Shown: positions 34,535 through 46,890 of the stretch, piece after piece
Position numbering within the stretch: the first letter of the stretch is position 1
How the letters are laid out: each line of letters opens with the position of its first letter
Assembly: GCF_048418805.1 (NCBI RefSeq)
Contig: NC_132790.1
Coordinates: 73,600,501 to 73,664,500, forward strand
Origin: Vulpes vulpes
Lineage: Eukaryota; Chordata; Mammalia; Carnivora; Canidae
Length of the DNA stretch: 64,000 nt
Direction of reading: 5' to 3'
Translations under genes and position numbers: made by a program
The notes under the pieces: model-generated
The model's input: only the letters and a program-made list of their open reading frames with translations
Told to the model about the DNA's origin: nothing
Database searches by the model: none

Positions 34535-36029
34535 GCACAGACTGCATGTTAGGAGTAAGGATACCAGCTCATTTCATGTTGCCCATGTCTTTCCCCTACA
34601 ATTTAGTCCCAGAAAATTTTAAATGTTACACTGTAATTTTCTGGACTACCTGTTAGTGATTTCCCATCTACAAAAAAAAATGACGCTCTTCTCATCTCTC
34701 CTTTCCCTCTAAAATATTCACTCTTTTAAAAGTTATTTGACTTCTACTGCTGTACTTCCCAAGACTCCCTAAGTACCTGTATCAAAAACATTTTAGAGCT
34801 AAAATATAAATAGAATTAACTAATCTGGTCTTTTCTGTACATTGGCAAAAACTTGAATTCCAGAGAGGTAATTGGCCAAAATCTGAGCTTTGTGCTTGGC
34901 AGAACAAGGCAAGTGCTCCAGGCTTCCAATTTCAGATTAGCACTATTTCTTTCAAATGTAGCTTTTAAAAATAATATTTTATGTTCAAAAAGCCCAAATT
35001 CGCAAATGTTTTCTTTCCCCTTTTACTAGACTTGACAATTCCTCATAAAATCTTTCACAATGCTTTTAAGATCAATTTATAATTTGATCAACAGTAGTCT
35101 GGGTTTAAGCACAGCATTTGGCTAATGAAAAGCCAAAATAACATTAACTCTTCTATTCATGATTACAAAAGTCCTTTAAGTCCCCCCACGAAAGTAGAAA
35201 TGTTAAAAAATACTTTTCTATTTCATTGATTACTGAACTCTTCCACTTGCCAGAGCCCATTACTGCCCACTGGGTTCCATGATTTAATAATGTGAAGAGT
35301 AACACACACAATGTTTATCAGTTTAACAATGTCATTTAAACTGTACAACAACACTGTCAGGCAGTGTTGAGGATGAATTGCCCCCTGAAGGGTTTGGTTT
35401 AAAAAAAAAAAAAAAAAAAAAGGAAAGAAAGAAAGGAAAAAAGAAAAGTTGCCCTCTGAGAGTTGCACTGCAAAATCAATAAAATGCATAGTGATAGAGA
35501 TATGCAAAGTGATTTATAAAAGCCCATTGAATCCCAGACATGGATAAAGCACGTTTGAAGATATTTGCCAATGACTGGGTCATTTATAATGACAAGTCAG
35601 AGAAGCTAGTATTTCTATTATAGAAAAGATTACAGAAAGCCACTTTTACCCTGGTGCTTCAAAATTCAAACCATGAAACCTTCTACTTTTTTTTGAATCC
35701 TATTCCCACTCACCATTCTGACTTTGACTGAACTTCCAAAATAGTTTGCCTACAAAGACAATATGCCCTAACTAAAGAATACCACTGTCCATTCCTAGCA
35801 ATCTTTACCTTTCTCTCTTAAATTAATAAATTTCCACACTGGTTATATATCAGTCTTCATGAATTTGGTTAACAAACCTTGCTTTGGAAAAAGGCACCAC
35901 TATTGGGAAAACCCTAGTCTGTGGATTATGGAGAATTCCTCCTGAGACCCCTTGGTGGCCAGCCAATTCACTTCTCCTACTGGCATACTGGCACACTGTG
36001 CTTGGCTCCATATCTTCCACACAGTATGC
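34535..36029. other. Unassigned 1.5 kb
   Basis: No gene recognised. Contains A21 at 35401-35421, followed by purine-rich GAAA repeats. The text around it ('ttgccccctga' before, 'ttgccctctga' after) could be a diverged TSD, but this is weak. Confidence 0.4.
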
Positions 36030-36155
36030 CCTGATATTATCTCTGTCTTCTATATGAGAAAACTAAAGTTTGGAATTAAATGCTAGGAGTTAGTATAATT
36101 GTGGGTTGGAACTCAGGCCTCTCACTCCAATTCCAGCATAGTTTCCTCTTCTGAT
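36030..36155 (-). repeat. MIR fragment
   Basis: 'ctatatgagaaaactaaagt' then 'tgggttggaactcaggcctc' resembles reverse-complement MIR. Confidence 0.5.
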
Positions 36156-36974
36156 TTGGTGGCAGACACCTCTGGTGTCCCATAGCACATTGTTGTTGAA
36201 TTTCAGCTAAACTCCACGTAAACTTAGCCTACCCTAACGGTGACAGTGCCCCAAATTATGATGTGTCATTCATCTTTCTGCTTTCTACCAAAAGGCCTTT
36301 TATGATGCCACAGAAACTTGCTCAGCCCATGTGCAAATACAGTCCAGGCTATCTCAGGGACTGCCCTCAACCCAAGGGGAAATGAGAAAGCACAGCATTT
36401 GGCTATTGGATAAATATCTCTGATTCCTATCCTATGGGAGAATATCTTTGAGAGGTATTTTTTCAGGAGGCCCCAGAAAAATCAAGTTGTTTCCTACAAC
36501 AACCTTGATATCACCCCCCTTATATTGAATTTTTCTCCTTCTAACTCTCACATTCCCTTACTCCTGCTTTCTGGGATAATTTCCCAAAGAAAGCACCCAT
36601 TCTTGTCTCAGTCTTTACACTGAGGGGTATCCAAACTGTAAGAGATACCTTCATCCACAGAGTAAATCAAAATAGACATTCTTTCTTCCTGAGACCCAGG
36701 AAGTACCTCTCTCACTGCTGCTCTGGGAATACACATAGAAATAACATCCTCTGGGCTTCACAAGAGCCGCAGAAATAAGTCTGGGACCAGGTTTTATACT
36801 CCAGGTTATGACCCACTAAGTCAGTAAATCTGAACTTTAGATCAGAGAGATCCTTCTGGGTTCCATAAGGGGCCCTAGAAGCCAATGGAAGATATTACAC
36901 TCTCCCTGAATCCAGAAGAACTCAATCAACTTTCCATATTGAGGGCTTTTATAATTACGAATAGTCAAGGTAGT
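36156..36974. other. Unassigned sequence
   Basis: No gene or repeat recognised. Confidence 0.4.
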
Positions 36975-37490
36975 CCAATTACCTATTATTATACAATAAA
37001 CTACCCAAAACTTAGTGGTTTAAAACAATGTCAACACTTATTTTGCTCAGTGATACAGTTTTATAAATTCTGTCTTGACCCACTTTTGAGGTTCTAGGTA
37101 GGGGCTGGTCACTTCCTCCTCTTGAACAACTGATTAAATCCACACTCCAAAAACCTCTTCATCTGGCTCTCACACTCTGGGCCACTCTGAGCCTGCCATA
37201 ATCACCCCAGTGCAGGTATCAGAAAAGCAGGGACAGCCCTATGCCCCATAACTATTGGTATTCTTTCAATCTTCAGCCTGCTTGTCCTCCCTTGCCCTTT
37301 CCTTCCCACAGTTCTCCCCTCCTCTGACTTGTAATGAACCCTGGTGCTTCCCCAAGTAACTCTGTATAGCATGCCATGTTCTCTCCCAGGGAACTGTGAG
37401 TCTAACAAAAATGTAAAACTCTTTCTGGTTTCTCTCTCTTGATCTGTCTCTGGCCTCATCTCACCATGCCTCACCAAAGGTAAAATGGCT

Positions 37491-37523
<33 letters not shown>

Positions 37524-37960
37524 ATGGCTAAGACATTAAATAATCCTGCAATTTGGGCAGGGCTCAATGGGGATATCTCATCTCTATTCCATGCAGCACC
37601 ACCTGGGGGGCTCAAAGGCTGGGTGATGGAACCATCTGAAGTCTTGCTTACTTGATGTCTGTTAACTGATGCTGGCTTCCAGCTAGGACCTTAGCTGAAG
37701 ATATGCCTGGAATGCTTACATGTGGTCTTCTGTGTGACTGTTAAATGTGGGAGAGTTAAATGCCTTAGGTAAGTCACTCCAGGAATTCTGGACTTGAGCA
37801 CAGACTGGGTTCTAAGGGTAAGCATCCCAAGGGAGTGTCAAGTAGTATCTGTATCATCTTTTCTAACCTCATCTCACAAATCATTCAGCATCATTTCTAC
37901 TGCATTGTATCCATTAAAGTGAGTCATTAAGGCTGGCCTCTATTTTGATGAGAGAAGTAT
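36975..37960 (+). repeat. Unnamed interspersed repeat, internally interrupted
   Basis: Left part (36975-37060): 'attatacaataaactaccca' then 'aaacttagtggtttaaaaca'. Right part (from about 37540): 'gcagcaccacctggggggct', 'caaaggctgggtgatggaac', 'gctggcttccagctaggacc'. Both belong to one common mammalian repeat I cannot name. Between them, roughly 37100-37540 looks foreign and includes the A28 insertion. Confidence 0.5.
37480..37529 (+). mobile_element. Possible tail-only insertion: A28 between duplicated flanks
   Basis: 'gtaaaatggct' at 37480-37490 is followed by 28 uninterrupted A (37491-37518) and then 'gtaaaatggct' again (37519-37529). An 11-bp duplication around pure poly(A) is what an extremely 5'-truncated LINE-1-mediated insertion would leave. 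Confidence 0.6.
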
Positions 37961-38917
37961 CAAAGAAGTTGTGGCCAGAATGTCTATCCTTTGCTGGACC
38001 TGCCATCTTTGACTCTTCCATATCATCATGTTTTAAACATCTGGTTCTTGGATTCTCTAAGCTCCTAGAAACTAGTCCCCAGATTTTTCTAAACCATGAG
38101 AGTTCTGAGACCTGTAAAGGTCTTTAAAAAGTATGCAGTTCCACTTCCCATCAATCTGCCTAGCAAATGGTTGGTCACCCAGATCAGATTTAAATGCTTT
38201 AAAGGGCAACAAGGTAGGTCAGCACTTCCCAAGCTGCCCATTCTCATGGTGAAGAGCTCTGCTAGAATATTTTTCCTTATCAAAATGTACCTTTGCTTGA
38301 AAGTTCCAAGTGCTAGTTTCATTTGTAGCTCTTGGACTATATAAAATAAATATAATCCCTATTGCACATGATAGTTTTTAGATACTGGAAGACAAATTAT
38401 CACATCTCCTTAAATCTTCTCTTTTTCAAGGTTAACATCTCTAGTTTCCTTAGCTGTTTCTTATAGAATGGGGGCTTATAAGATCTTTCCTCAACCCTAT
38501 TTTTTTAACTGAGGGCAATTATTTAAACTTATACTAATTCAATCTCATGTTTAAAAGTCTCTGTTCAATTTCCCTATGTGTTCTGATCTTTTCGAATTTT
38601 AATTGTCTGAATCTCAAGTTTGTCTTATCTGAAAATTATGTATATATATATCACTAAAATATATAATTATATATATACAGAGATATACATATCTTTTCAA
38701 TTCACTAATCAAAATGCTAAAGAAAACTTTAATGTACATCACCAAATGAAAACAGATTTATTCATCAACTGTCAACTAGCTATGCTTGGATGCAAGGATA
38801 TTGAAAGATGGTTTGTTAAATATCTTTCAATATAAAATATACACATGGCTTATAATAGTATTTTGGTCCTCCAGCTTACATATTCTATTTTTTAAAAAGG
38901 AAACAAATATTATTACT
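37961..38917. other. Unassigned sequence with an AT-rich patch
   Basis: 38640-38690 is nearly pure A/T with alternating TA. Overlapping 77- and 82-codon open frames on opposite strands (38089-38344) have no recognised domain. Confidence 0.4.
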
Positions 38918-39405
38918 CTATTTAACAAATATTTAATAAATGCATTCTTTGCTGTCCTAGGCACTTGCACACAGCAGTGACAAAATAGACAAGGTTTTTG
39001 TTTTCCACAGAGGAATACACATAAACAAATAGTCAAATAAATTAATAAGATCATGGTAAAAAGTGACAAAAGTCTGAGTCAGTGGGTAAATGAAGCTACT
39101 TTAGTGTGAGTAATCAGGGAAGGCCTTTTGGAACGGATAATATGTTTAAGTGAGATGTTAATAAAATAATCAGCCCTGTGAGTATCTAGAATTATAATGA
39201 TACAAAAGAAAAAAAAAGTTCATGCAAAGATGCTATGGCCATATTTGAGAAACAAATAAAAAGACAACAATGTGGTTGTAGGTAATGTGTGAGGCAGAGA
39301 GTTGCACAAAATAAGATTGGATGGGTAGGCAGAGGTTATCATTTAGGATCCTTAAGGTCATTATAAGGTGTTCAATTTTATTCCATGTACAACTGGATGA
39401 CCAGG
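38918..39405 (-). repeat. L2, long 3' fragment
   Basis: 'tttaacaaatatttaataaa', 'gcagtgacaaaatagacaag', 'gtaatcagggaaggcctttt', 'tcatgcaaagatgctatggc', 'aggatccttaaggtcattat' follow the L2 3' region in reverse complement over nearly 500 bp. Confidence 0.82.
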
Positions 39406-39780
39406 TGCTGAAGTTAGAGAAGTTCCCAAGGCTTCCTTCACTTCTGACACCAATTAAAAGTTCAGGGGTCCCTGAGGCCACCATCAAGTTCCATAATTCA
39501 CTAGATGGAACTGAAACCAACACACTGGTGGTTTACTCAGATTAGAGTTTATTACAACTGGGTTGCATTAAAGTCTCTTGGCAATCAAAAGTACTCAATA
39601 TACAATGGGGTACTGCCAATGAGAGAAACTCACCTGAGCCTTGGTGTCCAGGGTTTTTTTGTGTGTGTTTTGTCCCGTAGACATGATTGGCTACCCATGG
39701 GGTTGAACTTTAGTCAGTCTCAACTATTGTGAAGGTTGAGTTGATACCACATGATCTTACATTCCCAACATAAATCAAAT
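39406..39780. repeat. Possible old LTR fragment
   Basis: 'ttcaggggtccctgaggcca', 'ttccataattcactagatgg' and 'tagagtttattacaactggg' recall an inverted old LTR with a 'tttatt' signal. Weak. Confidence 0.3.
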
Positions 39781-40322
39781 CATTAGACTATGAGAAGAGG
39801 CCAAGATGGAGAAGACCAATATTAAAAAGTTGGGGGAAAAAAACAGGCAGCCTAGGACCAGGTTGGCTTGCCTACAACAAGGCTAGCTCCTAATGATCAT
39901 TGTATTCTAAAAGCACCTAAACCACTCCTTTGTCGACCTATTTTAAAATTTTGTCTGAAATTGAAGGCAAAAATAACTATCTTCAGAATCCCTAGTGTTT
40001 TTTGAAAAAGTAAGATGTTTCCCTTTATAACTTTTATTTTCTGGAATGTATACATGTATTCCTGATCATGTAGTGATATGGACAAAATTTCTACAATTGC
40101 AAAGTGAGTAATGAAACAGTTTTTGAGTACCTGATACATGTCAGACACTGCTACCCATGTTTACTATTATTTCATCTAGTTATAAGCAGAGATTTTTTTT
40201 AAATGTTCTGGGGTATAATTCATCCAGGTCTGAGATCTTGAATACATCTAAAGGGTCACCTCTGAGGATCAAAATGTATTTTTCAGGTAGTAATTTCAGT
40301 ATATACAGGCATTAATTAACTT

Positions 40323-40450
40323 CACTTATTCAACAAATATTTATCAGTTGCCTACTATCTGCCTGCAAGGTGCCTTGCATTCACTAATGAAGACAGCAAG
40401 CAATGGTACCCACCCACCTGGAATAGACTGCCCACTACTATATAATGCAA
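40323..40450 (-). repeat. L2 3' end
   Basis: 'cacttattcaacaaatattt' then 'atcagttgcctactatctgc' is the reverse-complement L2 end. Confidence 0.78.
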
Positions 40451-40479
40451 TCAGAAATTCACAAATTTTATCACTAAAC

Positions 40480-40665
40480 AAACATAGATTTGAATAAGGA
40501 TTAAACTACTTAGTAGTGCTGTAGTTATGAGCAAATTATTGAATTATTCTGGACCATAATTTTTGACTCCGCTAAATGAAACTAACACCATTTACCTCCA
40601 AGAGTTGTTGTGAAGCATAAATGAGAGAAAGAATTCATGTCAAGTGCCTGACCTATAGAAGACTG
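40480..40665 (+). repeat. MIR
   Basis: 'agttatgagcaaattattga' then 'ccatttacctccaagagttg' and 'ttgtgaagcataaatgagag', 'tgtcaagtgcctgacctata' match MIR order. Confidence 0.75.
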
Positions 40666-40895
40666 TTAGTTCCTTTCTGACCATTAACTGATTTGACCTA
40701 AAGGCTGCATGCCTGTCCTTAATACCCTTCTCTTTTTTTAAAGCCAAGATAGAATACAAAATTCTAAATACAACATTTAAAGTAATGGGATCATGGACTT
40801 CCTAAGATTAAGAATATCAATTGTTCTAGTCAGTTATAAGATTCCAAACCCACAGTTATATGGTCTCATTTTTCTTCATGACTTTTGGAAATGTA

Positions 40896-41385
40896 TGCTG
40901 TGGTAGCCAGCCTCCACCACGGCCCCCAAAGACCTCCATCTCCTGGTTTTCATACCTTACCATCTATAATAGGCTCGATCTGTGTAACCAGAGAATATTG
41001 TGAAAGTGACAGTGTGTGACTTCTAAGGTTTGATCATAAATATTATGAATTCTACCCTGCTCTTTCTTGAATCACTTTCTTGCAGATAGCCAGCTACCAT
41101 GTTGTGGGAGTAATCTATTAATCCTATGCAGAAGTTTTCATGGCAAGAACTCTTACCAAGAGCCAGCACTAACCTGACACCTTGCGGGAACAAATCCTAC
41201 AGCCCAGAATAGCATTCAGTCCACCCAATATCTTGACTGCAACCTCATGAGAGCCTCCGAGTCAGAACTACCCAGCTATGCCACTCCTTATGTAATATAA
41301 GAAATGTTTATTGTTTTAAGCTGAGGGCCTTCTCAGAGGATAGTTTCAGGGTAACTTGTAATATAGCAATAAATAACTAATACAT
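40896..41385 (+). mobile_element. MLT1-type MaLR LTR
   Basis: 'ccccaaagacctccatctcc', 'tagccagctaccatgttgtg', 'gaagttttcatggcaagaac', 'caacctcatgagagcctccg', 'tttattgttttaagctgagg' and the end 'caataaataactaatacat' are in the order of MLT1-type LTRs. Confidence 0.75.
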
Positions 41386-43049
41386 GTGTAATAAGCCACT
41401 TGAAGAGCCAAAAACAGAAAACCAAGTGTTTTCAGAGGCTCAAACATGATGAAAGACATGTCTCTTTTGTTATGCAATACACGTCAAGAATTTATTATCA
41501 AATGGTTGAGTTGTTATTTTTTGCTTTTTGGCTTTGGTTTATGTCGTACTGGCACAAAAGTACTGGTATAATAAAAGGTAGGCACTCTGGTCATGAAAAA
41601 TTAGGACCTAAAAATGTTAGAAATGTTTCAAAGGAACTAGCCCTAATCTTGTAAATGTAATTTATTATCTTACCAGCAAACGGGGCAGAAATGCAGTTCC
41701 TACTTTTAGAGAGTTCAGAAGAATGCAATGTGGACTCCTCTAGAAATACGGATATAAAACAGCTCACCAGCAAGCCCTGCTTCCTTCCTGCAGGCATAAC
41801 TCTATGCATTTGGTGGCTGGGTCATTCATATGCCATAATATTATTTGACTAACCTATGAGTACAAAAATTAAACAAGGCACAGAGTTTATCTTTATGAAA
41901 GATGAAGATTAAAAGTAGAAATTTAAAAACTTGAGGACTGGGATGGAATACTGTTAAATAAATGAACACAATTTTCCATAAATATGTTTCTCCTTAGCTA
42001 AATTTAATTTATATTAAGTTATAAGACATTAAATAAAGTCATAATTCTCAAATTCCTCTATTATTCTCTTCTTTTTCATACTTTCCCTTCAAATCCTTAA
42101 CACTGCTATATTCCACATACCCATATCGATACTCACAGTCACACACTTCCCCACAAACACACCTCTTTCTTGTTTACTATAACTATAAATTTCCATAGCT
42201 CAACAAAGGAAGAGTGAAAAATCTAAATTATTTGGTCACAGTCAGCATGATGAAGGAAAAGTAAGCCTAAAGTTAAATTTAAGCAAAAATCTGCATCCCC
42301 AAAAGCAGAGACTTTAAGTAGACCTTATTTTAGCTTCAATAAAAGAATCCATATCCTTTTGGTTCTTTTTAAACTGGTTTCCATGTTTACAGAAATAGGC
42401 TGCTTAGTTCTGCACATCCCAGGAGGGTTAGCTAATCCTGTACCTGCTATTTACACAGTCACATTCCCATCACTGTGCCAGAGTCCTGAGCTGCCCAAGA
42501 GAATTTTCCTACAGGCCCTTCAAAACTTGCAGCTGGCACAGCAAATCTTAGAGCCTTGCTCACAGAAAAGGTATTCTGAAGTTGCTACAAAGTACTTATT
42601 TCAATAAAAATTACAGCCCAAAATTTAGTTTGGAAAACTTCCTTTCAATATAAGAAATATAGAATAAAAACTTTCACCACCAAAGATTTTCATTCTGATT
42701 CATAGACACCATCCCTAAATTCCATTCCACTAATCAAAGATTTTTTTTTTAATATTCATTTCCATTTCTTAATCTCAGCTGCCATCCAAACCAAGAATTA
42801 TTTTAACAAAGTACTCTAATTGCCACTTAGTTTTTCTCATTTACCTTAAAGTAAAATTTAGATTAAACTATTTGGCACATGAGGATTTAAATGTCATTCT
42901 CTAACATTTTAGAATATTTTTTTAATTTTTCATTGTAATACTTCAAAATCTTAATCTCCTTTTAATCATCAACTCATTCACTTAAGTCTCTTATTCAAAG
43001 TCTTTATTCCAAAATTATTGTTACAAATGTACAAACAAGTGGATAAGAT
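41386..43049. other. Unassigned 1.7 kb
   Basis: Includes an 82-codon open frame at 42359-42607. Inside it, a 56-base piece lies between an acceptor-like 'ttttcctacag' and a donor-like 'gtattc'. No domain is recognised, and short exon-like pieces occur by chance at this length. Confidence 0.35.
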
Positions 43050-45121
43050 TTCAATGAAAGGCAAAAAAATCGAGACAAGGCCATCACTTAGTAAACGGTA
43101 GAGTAGGAAGATCCTGAGTTTACCATCTCCCATGGACACACCAAGGTAACAACTACATGTATTGCAACTCACCCTGAAAACAACCTGAAGACTAGAAGAA
43201 CAACCTGAAGACTCCCCATAGCTGAAATCATTAAGAGTAGGCCATAACAAAATAGTAGAAGGGCTAAAGACATAGTTGGGAACCAAACCCCCAGTAGGGC
43301 TACCCACAAGCAGGAAGGATATCATAAACATGAATCGGTGAAGGGATCAAGCCCCACACCAAGCATCCCTGGTTCTAGAAATCCCATAATCGCTGGCTTT
43401 GAAAATCAGTGGAGCTAAACTTCTGGAGGTTTTAACTCAAGGAGAGCCAAAGATCTATAGGAAATTGAACCTGTGCTCTGAAAGAGCCAGCACACTATAT
43501 CACTCAGTCTGAGACCTAGCCTAGAAGGAGCAGTTTGAGAAGTACCTAAGTAGTATTTAAAAGGTTTATTAACTAATTTTAGGGCATATGTCAGGGGGTC
43601 AGATATCTGCAGGAACTTTCTCTGGGAACAGAAGTGCTGGTGGATATCACTTTTCTTGCCCTCCTTCAGCCTAGCTAGCCAGATAGATGCTTGTGGGACC
43701 CAGTTCTGAAACTGTCCATCAACCTTGGAATGGCTAGCACCACTCGCCCCCAAGCATTCTCCTATGAATCCACCTGCCTGGCAGGCACCCCTTCCAAGTG
43801 GCTCCCACCCCACCAAATTTAGTGGGCAGACCCTGCCAGGACCAATGCCCCTGAAGAGCAACTCCTGTCTTGGGGAAGGAGGTATCTAGCCCCATGTATC
43901 AATACAGCCTCAATAGTTATAGTCCAGCCTCTCAGTCAGCCACAGTGGAGAAACTGCTCTAGGTACACTGTCTATCACTGCATCCCCCAGCAGTCATGGC
44001 AATTCATTGCAGCCAGCTGGACTATGAATCAGCCCTGCTCACCAGCATGCCTGGTAAATCTGGGTAAATCTAGACCTCTCAAGTAACCACTGGTGGGCAA
44101 CCCCTGCCCACCATTGCACTCACAGCAGTTGTGGCCAGTGATTGCTGAGAACCAGGCTGAGGGGCAGCCTCAACAACCAAAGTACCAGTAGCAGTTGCAG
44201 CCCAGTCAGGACAGAAGGGCACATACAGTCCACACAGGGGCACACCTGGCGTTCCTGGTTCTGGTGACTAAGGGGGATAGTGCCACAGGGCACCACAAGA
44301 CATTCTACATAAGGTCACTACTTTAAAGAGTAGGAGATGTAGCTGACCCACTGAATACATAGAAACAAACACAGAGAGGAGACAAAATGTAAAGACAGAG
44401 GAATGTGTTTCAAATGAAAGAATAAGACAACCCCCAGAAAAAGAGCTAAACAAAACAGAGATAAAAATATACCTAATAAAGAGTTCAAGACTAATGTTCA
44501 TAAAGATACAAACCAAGCTTGAGAGAAGAGTGGATGATCTCAGTGAGAAATTCCACAAAGAGATAGAAAATATAAAAAAGAACCAGTCAGAGCTGAAGAA
44601 CATACTAACTGAAATGAAAAATCACTAAAGGGAATCAACAGCAATTAAAGGATAAAGAACAATAGATCAGTGATCTGGAAGACAGGACAGCAGACAGAAC
44701 AGTGGAAGGCCAAACTGAACAGCAAAGAAAAAAGAATTCCAAAAAATGAGGATAAGTTAATGAATTTCTAGAGCAACATCAAGCATACTAACAGTCCCAT
44801 GACAGAAGTTCCAGAAAGAGAAGAGAGAGAAAAAGAAGCAGAAAACTTATTTGAAAAAATAATAGCCAAAACCTCCCTAACTTGGAGAGGAAACAGATAT
44901 CCAGATCCAGGAAGCATAGTAGCTCAACCCAAGTTGAACCCAGAGATGTCCACACCAAGACATATGACAACTAAATTGGCAAAGTTTAAAGATAAAGAGA
45001 GAATCTCAAAGCAAACAGGGAAAATCCATAAAGCTATTAGCTGATTTTTCAACAGAAACTTTGCAGGCCAGAAAGCAGTGCTATGATATATTAAAAATTA
45101 TGAAAGAAAGAGCAACTTTAA

Positions 45122-45197
45122 CCTATAACCACAAAACAAAAACAAAATTAGAGCAACACAATCCCAGGTTGCTGCAAAGCCTTTAAGCCTATAACCA
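45122..45197 (+). repeat. 56-bp insertion in LINE-1 ORF1 copied from ORF2, with 10-bp duplication
   Basis: 'cctataacca' at 45122-45131 and 45188-45197 flanks 56 bases absent from the expected ORF1 order. Within it, 45139-45180 is identical over 42 bases to 46905-46946 in the same element's ORF2. Confidence 0.75.
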
Positions 45198-46684
45198 AGA
45201 ATACTCTATTTGGCAAGATTATCATCCAGAATTGAAAGTGAGATAAAGAGTTTCCCCAATATATGAAAGTTAAAGGAGTTAAACGCCATTAAAGTAGCCT
45301 TACAAGAAATATTAAAAAGGACATCTTCAAGTGGAAAGAGAAGACCATAACTAGAAGTAAAAAAATTATGAAAGGAAAAAATTTTATGACTAAAAGCAAA
45401 CATACAGTAAAAGCAGAAGATCAATCACTTACTAGTTCAAAGGTTAAAAGATAAAAGTAAAAAAATAAAGTGTATCTTCAAAAGTTAGTTAAGGGACACA
45501 CAAAATAAAAATATGTAAAATATTACACCATATATGTAAAACATGGAGAGGGGAGTATGATGTCAAATTTCAAGTACTAGAGAAATGTTCAAATTTAAGT
45601 GACTATAAACTTAATATAAACTGCTGTATACTTAGGTAGAAACACAACAATTCAAAATCTTTAGGAAGAAAAGAAAATCTTTAGGAGGCAGCAAAAGTAG
45701 CTCTAACAGGGAAGTTATTAGCAATTCAGGCCTACTTCAAGAAACAAGAAAATCTCAAATAAACAGCTAACCGTACACCTAAAGGAAAGAGAACAACAAC
45801 AACAAAAAAAATAAAGTCGAAAGTTAATAGAAGGAAGGAAAAAATAAGGATCAGAGAAATAAATGGAAGAGAAACTTTAAAAAAAGACAAAAAAAGGAAA
45901 AAAAGATTAATGAAAGAGCAGTTCTTTGAAAAACTAAACAAAATTTATAAACCTTTAGCCAGACTAAATGAGAGCAAGAGTGAGAGCGAGAGAGAGAGAG
46001 AAAGAGAGAAGTGAAATAAATAAAATCGGAAATGAAAGAGAAGTTACAACTTACATCACAGAAATACAAAGAATTATAAGTGACTACTACAAAAAATTAT
46101 GTGCCAACAAATTGGAAATACCTAGAAGAAATGGATAAATCCCTAGAAACATACAATCTTCCAAGAAATAAAAGACATCCAAATTGGTAGGAAAGAAGTA
46201 GAACGATCACTATTTGCAAATGAAATGATACAACATATAGAAAATCCTAAAGGGTCCAGCAAAAAAGAAAAACTATTATAATAAGTTGCAGGATACAAAA
46301 TTAATATACAAGAATTTGTTGCTTTCTAAATACTAATAACAAAGTAGTGGATAGAGAAATTAAAAATCCCATTTACAATTGCATCAAAAGACTAAAATAG
46401 CTAAGAATCCATTTAACCAAGAAGGTGAAACAGCTGTGCTCAGAAAAATTATAAAAAGTGATGAAAGAAATTGAAGACAGACAAACAAATGGAAAGATAT
46501 ACCATGCTTATAGACTGGAAGAATTAATATTATTAAAATGTCCATGCTACTCAAAGCAATCTACATTATCAATGCAATCCCTATGAAAATACCAATTATT
46601 TTTCACAGAACTAAAACAAATAATCCTAAAATTTATGAGAACCACAAAAGACCCCAAATAGGCAAAGCAATTTTGAGAAAGAAA

Positions 46685-46811
46685 GGGCAGCCCTGGTGGG
46701 TCAGTGGGTTACCACCGCCTTCAGCCCAGGATGTGATCCTGGAGACCCGGGATCAAGGCCCACGTCAGGTTCCCTGCATGGAGCCTGCTTCTCTCTCTGC
46801 CTTTGTCTCTG

Positions 46812-46848
<37 letters not shown>

Positions 46849-46890
46849 TCCATGAATAAATAAATAAAATATTTTTAAAAATAAAAAAAA
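46685..46890 (+). mobile_element. SINEC nested in LINE-1 ORF2
   Basis: TSD 'aattttgagaaagaaa' at 46669-46684 and 46891-46906. Head 'gggcagccctggtgggtcag', a long CT tract, and 'atgaataaataaataaaata'. It is younger than its host LINE-1. Confidence 0.97.

Noticed and set aside
35370..35470. A21 with 'ttgccccctga'/'ttgccctctga' as a TSD
   Set aside because: The two flanks differ and the intervening bases do not match a known tail; too weak to claim.
42359..42607. 82-codon open frame with a 56-base exon-like core between acceptor- and donor-like sites
   Set aside because: No recognised domain, the donor is weak, no partner exons were found, and it is short enough to be chance.
43415..43861. 148-codon minus-strand open frame
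   Set aside because: Lies antisense in the 5' region of the long LINE-1. No recognised protein; proline- and glycine-rich composition comes from GC-rich LINE-1 5' sequence.
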